Shown here: piece after piece, positions 10,468-21,258 of the stretch | Layout: every line of letters starts with the position of its first letter | Position numbering within the stretch: the first letter of the stretch is position 1 | Source of the DNA: Hordeum vulgare subsp. vulgare | Taxonomy: Eukaryota > Streptophyta > Magnoliopsida > Poales > Poaceae | Length of the DNA stretch: 64,000 nt | NCBI RefSeq assembly: GCF_904849725.1 | Contig: NC_058523.1 | Span: 174,574,689-174,638,688 of the forward strand | Reading direction: 5' to 3' | The notes under the pieces: model-generated | The model's input: only the letters and a program-made list of their open reading frames with translations | The model's database searches: none | Told to the model about the DNA's origin: nothing | Translations under genes and position numbers: made by a program

Positions 10468-10548
10468 CTCAACACAGCGCAGTGGTTGGACTATTTTTCC
10501 CTGGTCCAGGAGGTCGAGGGATCAAATCCCATGAGTGCCAAAAATTTT
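10468..10548 (+). ncRNA. tRNA-like module 2 in LARD A 3' LTR
   Basis: A box CAGCGCAGTGGT at 10475-10486, B box GGATCAAATCC at 10519-10529 (44 nt apart) and T4 at 10545-10548. One change from the 5' copy (GTCGTGGG to GTCGAGGG) breaks the second T-stem pair, so this copy is slightly more decayed. Confidence 0.57.
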
Positions 10549-11750
10549 GCTGGCTGTGGGTTTATTTTTTTCTGTCTTGCACACAACTTTCTTGGGCCTA
10601 TTTCATCCCTGGGCCACTGGACTATGGTGCAATTCGGCCCATTATGTTTTTTTTAAAACGTCGTGTGATTTTTCCAATTCTCAGGGATTTTGTCAATTTC
10701 AGGAAAAGGCGTTGTTTTTCAAACGAGCGTAGTTTCTAAACCGTGCATCGAATTAAAATGATTTCAACATATAAGTTGCTTAGAATTTTCTGTAGTTTCA
10801 CAAAAACCAACTCTCATGCATAATTAGATCCGTTTAGTGTGCTGTTTGCATTGGTTTGCGTCTCGACGTGTTGAAAACGGTTTAGGACGTAACTACTTGT
10901 TCGTAGCTCCGTTGGTGTTGTGCCATATATGTAAATGGACCAGCACGTCGCGTAGCATCACGTGAACCACTTTGTTTTGCTGTTTAACAAACTTAAAATG
11001 TGATTAGGACAAATCTGGACAGAATTAAGTTTTAACACGTGGGGTCATTTCGGAGATGCTATATGTCGTTTCCGACCTAATTTAAAATGCCTAGATAGGT
11101 AGTTTAATTTCCGCTTCACCTCTTGCATGTTTAACAACATTAATATTGCCGTGTAAATAACCGGGATAGAACTAAATAATAAACGTGGAGTTTCGTCAAT
11201 ATGCAACTCGTTGCATATTGAACTTCACTTAATGTGTAGTGTTTGATTGTGTGAATTGTCATGCCGTGACTTGCATGTATCCAGCTGCTCATGCATCATT
11301 TGTGTTTTGCATCGTGTGGTGAAATTCGTGTGTTGATTCGTGTTTCCGGTTTGCTTCGTCTCGATAGAGTACCACAAGCGTGTCGGATGTGAGGACTCGT
11401 TCGACTACCTCGGCTCGTCTGCTTCACGGAGGCATACTTCTTCCAAGCGGGATCTCAGGCAAGATGATTATTTCCCCAGATACCATTACTATCATTGCCA
11501 TGCTAGTTATTTCGATGCTATCGCTTATGTCTCGTTGCCTACCACATGTTAAATCTCAGCCTCTCAACAATGCCATGAAACCTTCAACATGTTCAACCTA
11601 GCAAACCACTGATTGGCTATGTTACTGCTTGCTTAACCCTGTTGATAGCGTTGCTAGTTGCAGGTGCAGTTGCTTCCATGTGAAACATGGGTTCCTTGTC
11701 ATATCACCATATTAAATGTTATTTAATTTAACGGACCTATATACTTGGTA

Positions 11751-11798
11751 AAAGGTGGAAGGCTCGGCCTTTCTAGCCTGGTGTTTTGTTCCACCTTT
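11751..11798 (+). other. Conserved 48-nt hairpin, LARD A 3' LTR
   Basis: Arms AAAGGTGGAA (11751-11760) and TTCCACCTTT (11789-11798) are perfectly complementary, with the same loop as at 3736-3783. Confidence 0.6.
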
Positions 11799-13132
11799 GC
11801 CCCCTTTAGTTACCGGCTACCGGTGTTATGTTCCATAAATGAGCGCTCCTAACACGATCGGGGTTGTTATGGGGACCCCCTTGATAATTCGTTTTAGATT
11901 AAATCTGGTCCGGCAAGGCCCAACTTTGGTACTACATTTGCCTAATAACCTAATAATAATGCATAGGGACCCGTCGGCACCCGCGGACTATTTTAATCAA
12001 CCCCCGGGCCAGTGCTCCTCATGAGTGTTGGTCCAAAACAGAGCAGCTTATTAACGCTACCCGGGGCAACTCGGCGTTTGGCGTGGTAACCATAGCTCAT
12101 CCGTCGTGTCCTGAGAACGAGGTACGCGACTCCTATCGGGATCGTCGACACGTCGGGCGGCCTTGCTGGATTAGTTTTACCTTTGACGAGATATCTTGTG
12201 CATCGGGATTCCGGTGATGCTTTGGGTAATCTCAGAGTTGAGGTTTTCCACTAGGGAATCCGACGAGATCGCCAGCTTCGTGATTGAGGATTTCTATGCG
12301 GCTTGTGGTAATTTGTGATGGACTAGTTGGAGCACCCCTGCAGGGTTAAATCTTTCGGAAAGCCGTGCCCGCGGTTATGTGGCAACGTGGAAACTTTGTT
12401 TAACACTGGTTCTAGATAACTTGAAGTTAAACTTAATTAAAACATGCCCACTGTGTGCGTAACCGTGACTGTCTCTTTCGTGAGTTCTTACTCCGATCGA
12501 GGACACGGTGGGGTTATGTCTGACGTAGGTAGGTGTTCAGGATCATTCTCTTGATCAAGCGTAGTTCACGTCCGTTATGCGTAGTTCATTCCCCTCTTTA
12601 TTCTTGTACTCGTAAGTTTAGCCACCAAATATATGCTTAGCCGCTGCTGCAACCTCACCACTTAACCATACCTCACCCATTAAGCTTTGCTAGTCTTGAT
12701 ACCTTTGGAAATGAGATTGTTGAGTCCCCTGTGGCTCACAGATTACTACAACACCAGTTGCAGGTACAGGTAAAGGGTACTTGACGCGAGCGCGTTGATT
12801 TTTCATTTGGAGTTGCTTCTTCTTCTTCTTCTTCATCGGTCTAGGGTGGGTTCCAGGCCGGCAGCCTGGGATAGCAAGGATGGACGTCGTTCTTCTTTTG
12901 CCGTTTATTTTCGTCCGTAGTCGGACCCTGCTCTTACTCATGATGAATATGTAATGTACTGAGGTGACTCTAATGTAGTTTGTGGTGAGTGTAAGCCAAT
13001 TCTATATATCTCTTCTTTTCAGTACATGTACTTGTAACGATATCCATTCTTGCGACACGACGAGATGCGCTTCTATCCCTGACGAGGCCCTCGTGCCAAA
13101 TTGAGGATAGGGTCGCATCTTGGGCGTGACAA

Positions 13133-13743
13133 GTTCGGCTTCGGGTACAACGCTCGGCTTCGTCCAGAATATGGATCGGTCTCTTGCGATAAGTGAGGTC
13201 GGGCTGAAGGTCAATAGCTTGGTGGTCAATGTCCTTATAAGGATCTGGATGGCTTGGCGCTTGAAGGCACTTCCATAGTTGTGACACGTGGAAGACGTTG
13301 TACACACCCGAAAGTTCTGGAGGTAGCTCCAACTGGTTAGCAACTTCTCCATGCCTTGCAATGATCTTAAAAGGTCCAATGTACCTTGGAGCAAGCTTTC
13401 CCTTGACGTGGAAATGCTTTGTCCCCTTGAGAGTCATGATGCAGAGGTACACGTGATCTCCAGGGTTTAGTTCCACTTCTCGGCGGTGTGAATCCGCGTA
13501 GCTCTTTTGTCATGACTTGGCAGCCTTTAGGTGCTCCCGCACGAGTTGCACCTTCTCCTCAGCTTCGCGGAGAATGTCTCGCCCAAAAATCAATCCTTCA
13601 CCAGTCTCAGACCATTTGAGGGGGGGTGCGGCACTTACATCCATAGATCACCTCAAATGGGGCCATTTGGAGACTGGACTGATACCTATTGTTGTAAGAG
13701 AACTCGGCAAAAGGTAGACGGTCTTCCCATTTGGTTCCATGTG
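13133..13743 (-). pseudogene. Element C pol, integrase C-terminal part
   Basis: Reading leftwards from 13743, translation gives the end of the integrase core (EFSYNNRYQSS, MAPFEVIYG), then the GPF/Y-type module (NPGDHVYL, HVKGKLAPRYIGPF, VFHVSQL) and the linker to the chromodomain (ILDEAER). Such C-terminal modules help target and join the element DNA. Defects seen: a frameshift at a run of seven G near 13621-13627 and a TGA in place of Trp about 70 residues before NPGDHVYL. The left side is cut by LARD A, the right side by element E. The piece continues in 665-803 and, upstream, in 29328 onwards. Confidence 0.85.
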
Positions 13744-14500
13744 TGTCGGTGTACTAAAGTTTGGTGTCTTAAGTACCCCATACTTGTGCATGGGCAGTTG
13801 TAGCCACACGAGCGGCAAGGCCTGCCGGGGGACAGCTGAAGGCTAATACAAAGACGACAAGAAAAAGTTCAAGTCAACAACCACAAGACAGAAGACCGAA
13901 GGCTGGGTTCCCGGCAAGATCCTTGCCGGGTAGCTAGCAGAGCCCCGGCAAGACATGCACCGGGCAAGATCCCGCCAACCTGCCACCGCGCCAGCGCAGC
14001 GACTAGCTATCGTTCCTCCTGGATATGTTTCAAGCAACATGGGGGTTGAGCAGTGCCGATGGGACAGGTCCCTGTCCCATGTCATAGGAGGTCAAGGACG
14101 TCTGGTGCAGGCATTTAATGCGTCTGTCTTTAGACGTCAGTGAACACTCTAAACTGTGCACTGCGTGTGTGCACTGTTCTCCACTATTGGTGACCCCTTT
14201 GACATATAAAAGGAGGCCAAAGGTGTAGCTCAAAAGGGGCAGATATTCTCAGATAGCATCGAGATCCGGGTTTACGGACTCTAGGGTTTTAGCCGTTGTA
14301 TACCACATAGCGCCCGTGGAGCTAGAACCCAAGAACACTCGGTACACTAAAAGCAGGAGTAGGGTATTACACTTCTCAACGGCTCGAACCTGGGTAAACT
14401 CCCCTCGCGTTGATCGTTGGTTCTGCTCTTGGTGTATCCCTCTCTCCCCGTCGAACCGTAAAGGGATCCACGCGGTCCCATAGGTGTCGTTTCCCCGACA
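13744..14500 (+). repeat. Element E 5' LTR
   Basis: It starts TGTCGGTGTACTAAAG and ends TTTCCCCGACA just before the PBS. It has a clear TATA box (14205-14212). It aligns with 28585-29327 with a few small indels. Confidence 0.92.
14205..14212 (+). promoter_or_regulatory. Element E 5' LTR TATA box
   Basis: TATAAAAG within GACATATAAAAGGAGG, about 460 bp into the LTR. The same motif is kept in the 3' LTR at 29032-29039. Transcription is expected to begin about 30 bp downstream. Confidence 0.75.
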
Positions 14501-14502
14501 TA

Positions 14503-14522
14503 TTTGGCGCGCCAGGTAGGGG
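14503..14522 (+). promoter_or_regulatory. Element E primer binding site (Tat type)
   Basis: TTTGGCGCGCCAGGTAGGGG begins two bases after the LTR end. This exact kind of site marks Tat-lineage elements in grasses. I do not assign the tRNA from memory. Confidence 0.8.
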
Positions 14523-14585
14523 GAAGAGGTTGCGCGAACTTGATCTAGCAACCAGCGTGTTATTTTCTTCATCATCTTCAACGCC

Positions 14586-15984
14586 ATGGCTCCCAAGAAG
14601 AGGTGTGCAATGGCGGTTGATCCCCCCGCATCCGGTATGCCTGTGACTGCATAGACGGGCGACGGTATGGACGCGAGCGGAGGAGGCGGAGGTCATGAGC
14701 CTCCACGACATTCTAGTGATCCAAGCCAAGCGAGCGGCATCATTTGCATCCACAATAACAACCCGCGCACTAGTGGGTCTAAGCATGAAGTTGCGCGCCC
14801 TACGGGCGGCGTGGCGAACTCCAAGGACGGAAAGGCACCTTCTGAGGCACCCAGCCGGCGAATACGCCACGGCCTTCCCAGGCCGCATGTGATGAGTGGC
14901 GTCGGGATGCCGGCAGCTCCAAGCATCCCCGAGGAAAGACTCCTAACCATCACTCTCGAGATGCGCATGGACAGCATGCACATCAAGAAGCTGGTGGAAA
15001 CGGTGTGCGATCACGGGACCGTGATGGAGTATGAGCACCTCACGTTCCTCGCACCTCTCGTTGCCGCCTACACCAGCGGAAGCGTTGGCACGAGCATAGA
15101 TGCTCCTGGGCTTTCCTTGTAAGGCGGAGAAGCTCGAAGAATGGAGAGCTACCATTTAGAACCTCATCAGCCTCGCTAATGGCGATGGGCCGCAGCAGGC
15201 TGGGCCTTCGAAATGACAGTCCACCAAGCCAGCACACGATAATGGAGAGAAGGCTGGAGGCGGCACGACCACGATACACTCTCCTCCACGGCAGCAGCAG
15301 CAGTCGCCGACCCTACGGATCGACGTCTCTGATGATTCGATGGCGTCGTCTGGCCCGCGGACCCACCGCAATCAGTGTCAAGGTCTTCAAGAACGACGCA
15401 AAGAAGACGCTCAGACCACCATTGAACGGCGGCGGGAAGCGCACCATCAATCTGATAAGCATGCAGCGACCACTGTCGATGAGCCTGCGCCAGGTTATCT
15501 TGGTGACCTACCTTAGGAGGTGGGTTGTCCGTCTTTTACTCGTGAAGTGCGGCAAGTCTAGTGGCCGAGTTCCCGAATGTTCAAACCGGATGTCCTAGAG
15601 AAATACGACGGCAAGACCCACCCGTCAGAGTTTCTGAGAATCTACACCACTGCGGTGCGGGCTCCCGGGGCTCGCGATGACAAGATACTCACCAACTACT
15701 TCCCATTGGTGCTTAAGCCCAACGTCAAGTCGTGGTTGATCCATCTGCCAAAAACTCCATTTCTTCTTGGGCAGATGTGTGCCATGATTTTGTTAGCACC
15801 TTTAACAGTGCCCACCGAGAACCTAGCCAAGAAAGTGACTTGCACCTCATCCCACAGAAAGAGGACGAGACCTTGCGCAAGTACATAGAGATATTTAGCC
15901 GTATACAACACAACATCCCAGACGTTCATCATGCCACTGTTATGAGCACATTCCATCAGAACATGCACAATCGGAAGATGCGCG
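14586..15984 (+). pseudogene. Element E gag, N-terminal part
   Basis: Translation from ATG 14586 (MAPKKR) follows the usual Tat gag start. A TAG stop follows within about 25 codons. The frame then resumes with a low-complexity N-terminus and the segment VMEYEHLTFLAPLVAAYTSG (around 15027-15085). The capsid-like region comes after a frameshift: FKPDVLEKYDGKTHPSEFL (from 15577), WLIHLPK and, in another frame, WADVCHDFVSTF, KYIEIFSRIQHNIP and VMSTFHQ, up to 15984. Gag forms the virus-like particle that packages RNA. At least three frameshifts or stops are visible, and the ORF is then split by a solo Angela LTR, continuing at 17759. Confidence 0.75.
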
Positions 15985-17753
15985 TGTTGGAAATATACCC
16001 TAGAGGCAATAATAAAATGGTTATTATCATATTTCACTATTCATGATAATCGTCTATTGTTCATGCTATAATTGTATTAACAAGAAACAGTGATACATGT
16101 GTGAATAAATAGATCAGAATGTGTCCCTAGAAAACCTCTAGTTGGCTGGCTCGTTGATGAATAGATGATCATGGTTTCCTGATCATGGACATTGGATGCC
16201 ATTGATAAGGGATCACATCATTAGGAGAATGATGTGATGGGCAAGACCCAATCCTAAGGATAGCACTAGATCGTGTTGTTCGTATGCTAAAGCTTTTCTA
16301 GTGTCAAGTATCTTTTCCTTCGACCGTGAGATTGTCCAACTACCGGATACCGTAGGAGTGCTTTGGGTGTATCAAACGTCACAACGTAACTGGGTGACTA
16401 TAAAGGTGCACTACAGGTATCTCCGAAAGTATCTGTTGGGTTGGTACGAATCAAGATCGGGATTTGTCACTCCGTATGACAGAGAGCTATCTCTAGGCCC
16501 ACTTGGTAGAACATCATCATAATGAGCTCAATGTGACTAAGGAGTTAGTCACGGGATGACGTAGTACGGAACGAGTAAAGAGACTTGCCGGTAACGAGAT
16601 AGAACAAGGTATAGGTATACCGACGATCGAATCTCGGGCAAGTTCTATACCGATAGACAAAGGAAATTGTATACGGGATTGATTGAACCCTTGACATCAT
16701 GGTTCATCCGATGAGATCATCGTGGAACATGTGGGAGCCACCAACGGTATCCAGACCCAGCTGATGGTTATTGGTCGGAGAGGTGTCTCGGTAATATCTT
16801 CATGCATCCCGAACCCGTAGGGTGTACACACTTAAGGTTCGATGACGCTAGGGTTATAGGGAATTGTTGTACGAGGTCACCAAAGCTTGTTCGGAGTCCC
16901 AGATGCGATCCCGGACGTCTCGAGGAGCTCCGGAATGGTCTGGGGGTAAAGGTTGATATATAGGATGCCTGGGTTTGGACGCCTGAAATGTTTCAGGCAC
17001 CACCTGCAATGTGGTGAGACCACCGGAAGGGTTCCGGGGGCCCACCGAGAGGGGCCACCAGCGTCGGGAGGCTACATGGGCCAAGTGTGAGAAGGAACCA
17101 GCCCCTGGGTGGGCTGGTGCACCCCCACACCCAGCCCAAGGCGCACCAGAGAGGGAAGGGGAGAAACCCTAGCGCTGGTGGGCCTAAGGCCCACCTAGGG
17201 GTGTGCCACCCCCCTCTCCTCCCCTCGCCGCCGGCCACCCCTCCCATCTAGGGTTGCCGCACCCTTTGGGGGTGGGAACCCTAAAGGGTGCGCACCCCTT
17301 CCCTTCCCCCTATATATAGTGGTGGTTTTGGCCATTGGAGACACGCAATTCTCTCTCTCTCGGCCCAGCCCTGCTTCTCTTCTCCCTCCTCTCCCAAGGT
17401 GCTTGGCGAAGCCCTACCGGGAGACCTCGTCGCTCCATCGCCACCTCGTCATCGTGCTGTCGGAGCTCTTCCCCAACCTATCCCTCCTTCTTGCTTGATC
17501 AAGGTGCGGGATACGTCATCGGGTTGCATGTGTGTTGAATGCGGAGGTGCCATGGTCCGGCACTACACCGGAATCACACCACAATCTGAATCGCAACGAG
17601 TACAACTCCATCAACCGCATTCTAGTAACACTTCCGGTTAGCGATCTTCAAAGGTATGAAGATGCTCTAACCCCTCTCTCGTTGTTGGTTTCTCCATAGG
17701 AAGATCTATGTATGGCATAGGAAAATTTTGAATTTTTGCTACGTTACCCAACA
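15985..17753 (+). mobile_element. Solo LTR, Angela/BARE-type copia element (+)
   Basis: It starts TGTTGGAAATATACCCTAG and ends TTGCTACGTTACCCAACA, the recognisable ends of Triticeae Angela LTRs; 1769 bp is the normal LTR length. An exact duplication GCGCG lies at 15980-15984 and 17754-17758. A TATA box TATATATAG is at 17311-17319. No PBS or internal domain follows, so this is a solo LTR left by recombination between the two LTRs of a full element. It splits element E's gag. Short ORFs inside it are not considered genes. Confidence 0.95.
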
Positions 17754-17758
17754 GCGCG

Positions 17759-18360
17759 AAGAGCTGGCGATGAACAAAGTCAGGGATATTGCCGTGCTCT
17801 ATGGTCTCGCTGATAAATGTTATCGGGCTAAAGAAGGGAGGAGGCTCCTCGGCAAACATGCCGGCACGGAAATCCATTGTGAATATGAAGACACCGACGC
17901 CACGGCAAAGAAAAGTCAACGGCATAACAAGAAACGCAAGGGCAAGGCCGTGTTTGCTGTCGAGGGATCCGGCAACCTCGACACCACCAAGAAAGCCAAG
18001 GTTGACGCCCCCGGCAAGGACATTGCTGGGGGCACCCCTGTCAGGCCTTGGTGGCTGCCGAAAAGCCGGAGGGCTTCGGCAAACAATATTGCAAGATCCA
18101 TCACACCAAGGGCACGATCTCCAAAACTGATGCAAGTTGAGCAGCTTGTCGAGAGGCGGAAAGCTGAGCATGAAAAGCAAGATAAGGAGAAGACCCAGGA
18201 TTGTGCTGAGGGGTCCGACAAGAAACATGGTGGCCGAGGTGGTCACTGCAGCAAGCGCAAGCAATAGAAGGAGAAGCCCACCCGAGGCCGCGACAAGGAT
18301 GAGGGCAATGACAGCCAAGAGGACGACGAGTCCAGTGATCATGAATTTCAGAGGGCTACA
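17759..18360 (+). pseudogene. Element E gag, C-terminal part
   Basis: It resumes directly after the GCGCG duplication with EELAMNKVRDIAVLYGLADK, the end of the capsid region. A basic linker follows (RHNKKRKGKAVFAVE) and a short zinc-finger-like segment in another frame (YCKIHHTKG, about 18087-18114), which corresponds to the RNA-binding domain of Tat gag. The original Cys/His set looks incomplete. The C-terminal basic stretch up to about 18265 stops at TAG, and the pol frame begins shortly after. Confidence 0.72.
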
Positions 18361-19205
18361 CACATGATGTGCATTGACGGGGGCGCCTCGTTGCATTCTT
18401 CCCACTACCGGCTTAAACAGTGGGCACACAAAGTTAATGCAATAGAGCCATCTATCGTTGCCCAGAAACCATTGAAATGGTCCAACACACCTATCATTTT
18501 TGACGATGAGGATCACCCTGACCACACAACAACCGTCGGGTGTCTGCCATTGTTGGTCTCACCAACGATTCGCAACCTCAAAGTGACAAAAATGATACTT
18601 GACGGTGGGGCCGGTTTGAACTTGATCTCGCCCGATGTGATCAAAAGGTTGCAAATTCCTGATGAGGATCTCGAGGAAACAGGCACGTTTTAAGGGATCA
18701 ATCCAGGGAGGAACCAGCCAAAGGGAAAGATTACGCTACCAGTAACATTTGGTAGCGACCTGAACTACAGAACAGAGAAGGTTTTCTTTGACGTCGCCAG
18801 GATTCCATTGTCATATAATGGGATCCTTGGTCTTCCAGCGCCGGCCAAGTTCATGGTGGCATCGCATTACGCGTACAATACGTTGAAGATGCCCGGGCCG
18901 ATGAGCGTCATCACCATCAACTCTCACAAGAAGGATGCGCTTATCTGCACTAACCAGCTTTACCGGGAGGCAGTTGTAGCGCCTGCCGCCAAGGCACCCG
19001 CTCCTGTTGCTGAAGCTCCCGGGGGAACAAGACCGGCAAGACCTCTTGCACACACTCTGGCAAACGCACCTCCTCGGAGTGTTGCACTGCTGTTGAGGAT
19101 GTACCAGAGAGCTCCACCGCCAAGAGCAAGAAATCCAAGGCAGCTCCACCATAGACCAAGAAGGTGCCCGCCAAAGAGGATGGTATGGGAAGAACTTTCA
19201 CCATA
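18361..19205 (+). pseudogene. Element E protease region of pol
   Basis: From 18364 the frame gives a pol linker (MCIDGGASLHSSHYRLKQW) and then a retropepsin-like core with the active-site motif LDGGAGLNLIS near 18600-18632. A single TAA near 18691 interrupts it. It continues with ITLPVTFGS, VFFDVARIPLSYNGILGLPA and FMVASHYAYNTLKMPGP, ending in an Ala/Pro-rich linker near 19200. The aspartic protease cuts the gag-pol polyprotein. DGGA in place of D(S/T)GA is seen in other Tat copies as I recall, so it need not be a defect. Confidence 0.78.
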
Positions 19206-19770
19206 AGTTCCACCCACGATGGCAAATAGGAAAGCGCGCTCATTGCCTTCCTACGGGCGAATGTCGATGTGTTTGCATGTCAACCATCAGATGTCCCTGG
19301 TGTTCCTAGGAATGTAATCGAGCACCATCTTATTGTCTGTCCTCAGCCATGGCCCGTCAAGTAGAAAGTTAGGAAGCAAGCCTTGGAGCGGCAAGACTTT
19401 ATTGTTGAGGAAATCAAGAAATTGGAAGAGGTAGGTTTGGTTAGAGGAGTGATCCATCCAACATGGTTGGCCAATCCGGTTTTAGTGCACAAGGCGAATG
19501 GGCAATGGAGGATGTGTATCGACTTTACAGATGTCAATAAAGCATGTCCAAAGGATCCATTTCCCTTATCGTGCATCGACCAGATTGTGGACTCCACTGC
19601 GGGCTCCGATCTGTTGTCATTCCTTGAGTCCTATTCAGGGTATCATCAGATTTTCACGGCTAAGGAAGACAAAGAGAAAACCGCATTTATCACCCCATGT
19701 GGCACGTACTGCTTCGTACGTATGCCTTTCGGGTTAAAAATGTCGGCTCGAGGCAGCGCTGCAAGATTTG
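19206..19770 (+). pseudogene. Element E reverse transcriptase, internally deleted
   Basis: The RT fingers and palm start are clear: RQDFIVEEIKKLEEVGLV, WRMCIDFTDVNKACPKDPFP, IDQIVDSTAG, SYSGYHQI, KTAFITPCGTYCFVRMPFGL. Directly after PFGLK (about 19740) the sequence jumps, with a frame change, to ALQDLKRYLSSPPTLVAPKP, which normally lies some 130 or more residues later at the start of the RNase H part. The whole YVDD catalytic box and thumb are therefore missing. The enzyme cannot have polymerase activity. This is a deletion within element E, as no inserted sequence lies at the join. Confidence 0.82.
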
Positions 19771-20760
19771 AAGAGGTACCTCTCCTCTCCGCCAACACTA
19801 GTCGCGCCTAAACCACAAGAGTCATTGTTGCTATACTTGTCGGGAATGAATCAAGTGGTTAGTGTTGCTTTACTGGCGCAGAGAGAAGACAGTGAAGAAG
19901 CAACCGTAGGGGTAGCACAATCGGGCGCAGGGCCGTCAAGCGATAAGCCAAGATTTTCCCCGACAGAGCCAAATGACGCAATACAGAAGAAGAAGGTGGT
20001 GCAGCGCCGAGTTTATTTTGTCAGCTCCCGCTTGTAGGGGGCTAGGTCAAGATACTCTAGCATGCAAAAGTTGTTCTTCGGCCTCCTTATGGCCTCGAGA
20101 AAGTTGCACCATTATTTCTAGGCACATGATATCACCGTCATCACTCGCTTTCCGCTGCAACGAATTTTGCAAAATACAGATGCGACCAGCAGGATTGTGG
20201 AGTGGGCTTTGGGACTGTTAAGCTTTGGTCTTAGGTTTGAAAGCACTTCAAGTATTCAGAGCAGAGACTTGGCGGAATTCATTGCAGAATGGACCCCAAC
20301 ACCGGATGAGGAGATACGAGAAACGACTCTCCCCGACAAGGAAACGAGTCCAGAATGGATTATCTATTTTGATGGAGATTTCTCGCTGCAAGGCGCCGGT
20401 GCTGGCGTACTGCTTCTCGCACCCACCAGAGAGCACCTCAAATACGTAATCCAGATGTGTTCTCCCCGGGACAAGTCGACAAACAACACTGCAAAATACG
20501 AAGGGTTGTTGTCGGTATCAGGATCGCGGCACGCCTCGGAATCAAGAAACTCATCATCAGAGGCGATTCTCAGCTTGTCGTCTGGCAAGTCAACAAAGAT
20601 TACCAGAGCCTGTTGATGGAAGCTTACGTCGATGAAGTGAGGAAGTTGGAGGAGCCCTTTGATGGTCTACAAAAAAAGCATGTTCCTCGTGTTGAAAATA
20701 GCATTGAGGATGAACTATCAAAGCATGTTACCCTCCAGTTAATTGGGAAACCAGGGACTT
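19771..20760 (+). pseudogene. Element E dual RNase H domains
   Basis: The first domain (about 19771-20250) has SLLLYLSGMNQVVSVALLAQ, RRVYFVSS and ITRFPLQRILQNTDATSRIV, the usual RNase H-connection region, with two stops. The second (about 20350-20740) has WIIYFDGDFSLQGAGAGVLL, then, after a frameshift near 20500, IRIAARLGIKKLIIRGDSQL, VVWQVNKDYQ and RVENSIEDELSKH. The second has the layout of the archaeal-type RNase H that Tat elements acquired. The catalytic Asp residues of FDG and RGDSQ and the distal D of EDELS are present, but the frameshift splits the domain. Confidence 0.75.
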
Positions 20761-21258
20761 TTGTGCTCCGGCTATCTCAACCATCCGTGGCACCACCAGC
20801 AAGGCCAGATAAAAGAAGGAAGTTGAATTCCGGGCAGTACTTTCCTGCAGAGTTACCAGAAGCTGTCGGAAAGAACATTGCCAGCAAGGAAGTTGCCGGG
20901 AACAAAACCAAGCCTGCTTGGGACCAACAGGCTCCGGCAGGACCTCGAGTCCTTGCCGTAGAGACAAATGCTCCCGTAGTAGAGGACATGCCTTTAGTCC
21001 TTGCCATCGAGCCTCAGGCTCCAGCATGGGCACATCACATTGTTCGGTTCCTCCAAACAGGAGATCTCCCTGAAGAACAGGAAGAAGCAGAGAAAGTAGC
21101 CCGTCGGTCCAATATGTACCAGTTTGTGGACAATGCCTTGTACCGAAAGCGATCGAACGGTGTGAAATTGATGTGCATTCCTTTGGAAGATGGAATGGAG
21201 ATGTTGGCAGAGATACATGGAGGCATATGTGGCTCTCACATAGGGTCAAGGTCTCTTG
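20761..21258 (+). pseudogene. Element E linker and integrase N-terminus
   Basis: A linker (LRLSQPSVAPPARPDKRR to AWAHHIVRFLQTGDLPEE) leads into the integrase start: NMYQFVDNALYRKRSNGVKL, then EIHGGICGSHIGSRSLV, carrying the first His residues of the HHCC zinc site. The frame is open from 20457 to the Angela insertion at 21259. The CEAC pair that completes the zinc site is on the other side of the insertion (about 23151-23162). Confidence 0.78.

Larger units (their letters stand above)
804..13131 (+). mobile_element. LARD A: complete non-autonomous LARD retrotransposon (Sukkula-like)
   Basis: Two LTRs of 4313 and 4314 bp flank a 3701-bp internal domain with no coding capacity. The LTRs begin TGTGACAGCCC and end GGCGTGACA. 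A primer binding site (TGGTATCAGAGCC) follows the 5' LTR. The flanking duplication is GTTCG at 799-803 and 13133-13137, with one extra A (13132) between the 3' LTR and the right copy. LTRs over 4 kb with a non-coding domain near 3.5 kb define the LARD group of Triticeae; I recognise it as Sukkula-like. I counted about 46 LTR differences by eye (about 1.1%), so insertion was recent. With no enzymes of its own, it must be moved by another gypsy element. It sits in element C's chromodomain, in opposite orientation. Confidence 0.93.
8818..13131 (+). repeat. LARD A 3' LTR
   Basis: 4314 bp, nearly identical to 804-5116, with about 46 differences and a single 1-bp indel seen by eye. It carries the same TATA-like site (9478-9489), GC-rich leader, tRNA-like modules (10311-10390, 10468-10548) and hairpin (11751-11798). 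Using the grass LTR rate of 1.3e-8 per site per year, about 1.1% divergence means roughly 0.4 million years. After its end comes one extra A, then the GTTCG duplication and element C's integrase. Confidence 0.92.

Noticed and set aside
14667..15598. Overlapping + and - ORFs of 65-170 codons around element E gag
   Set aside because: GC-rich shadow frames; the only supported coding signal is the interrupted gag on the + strand.
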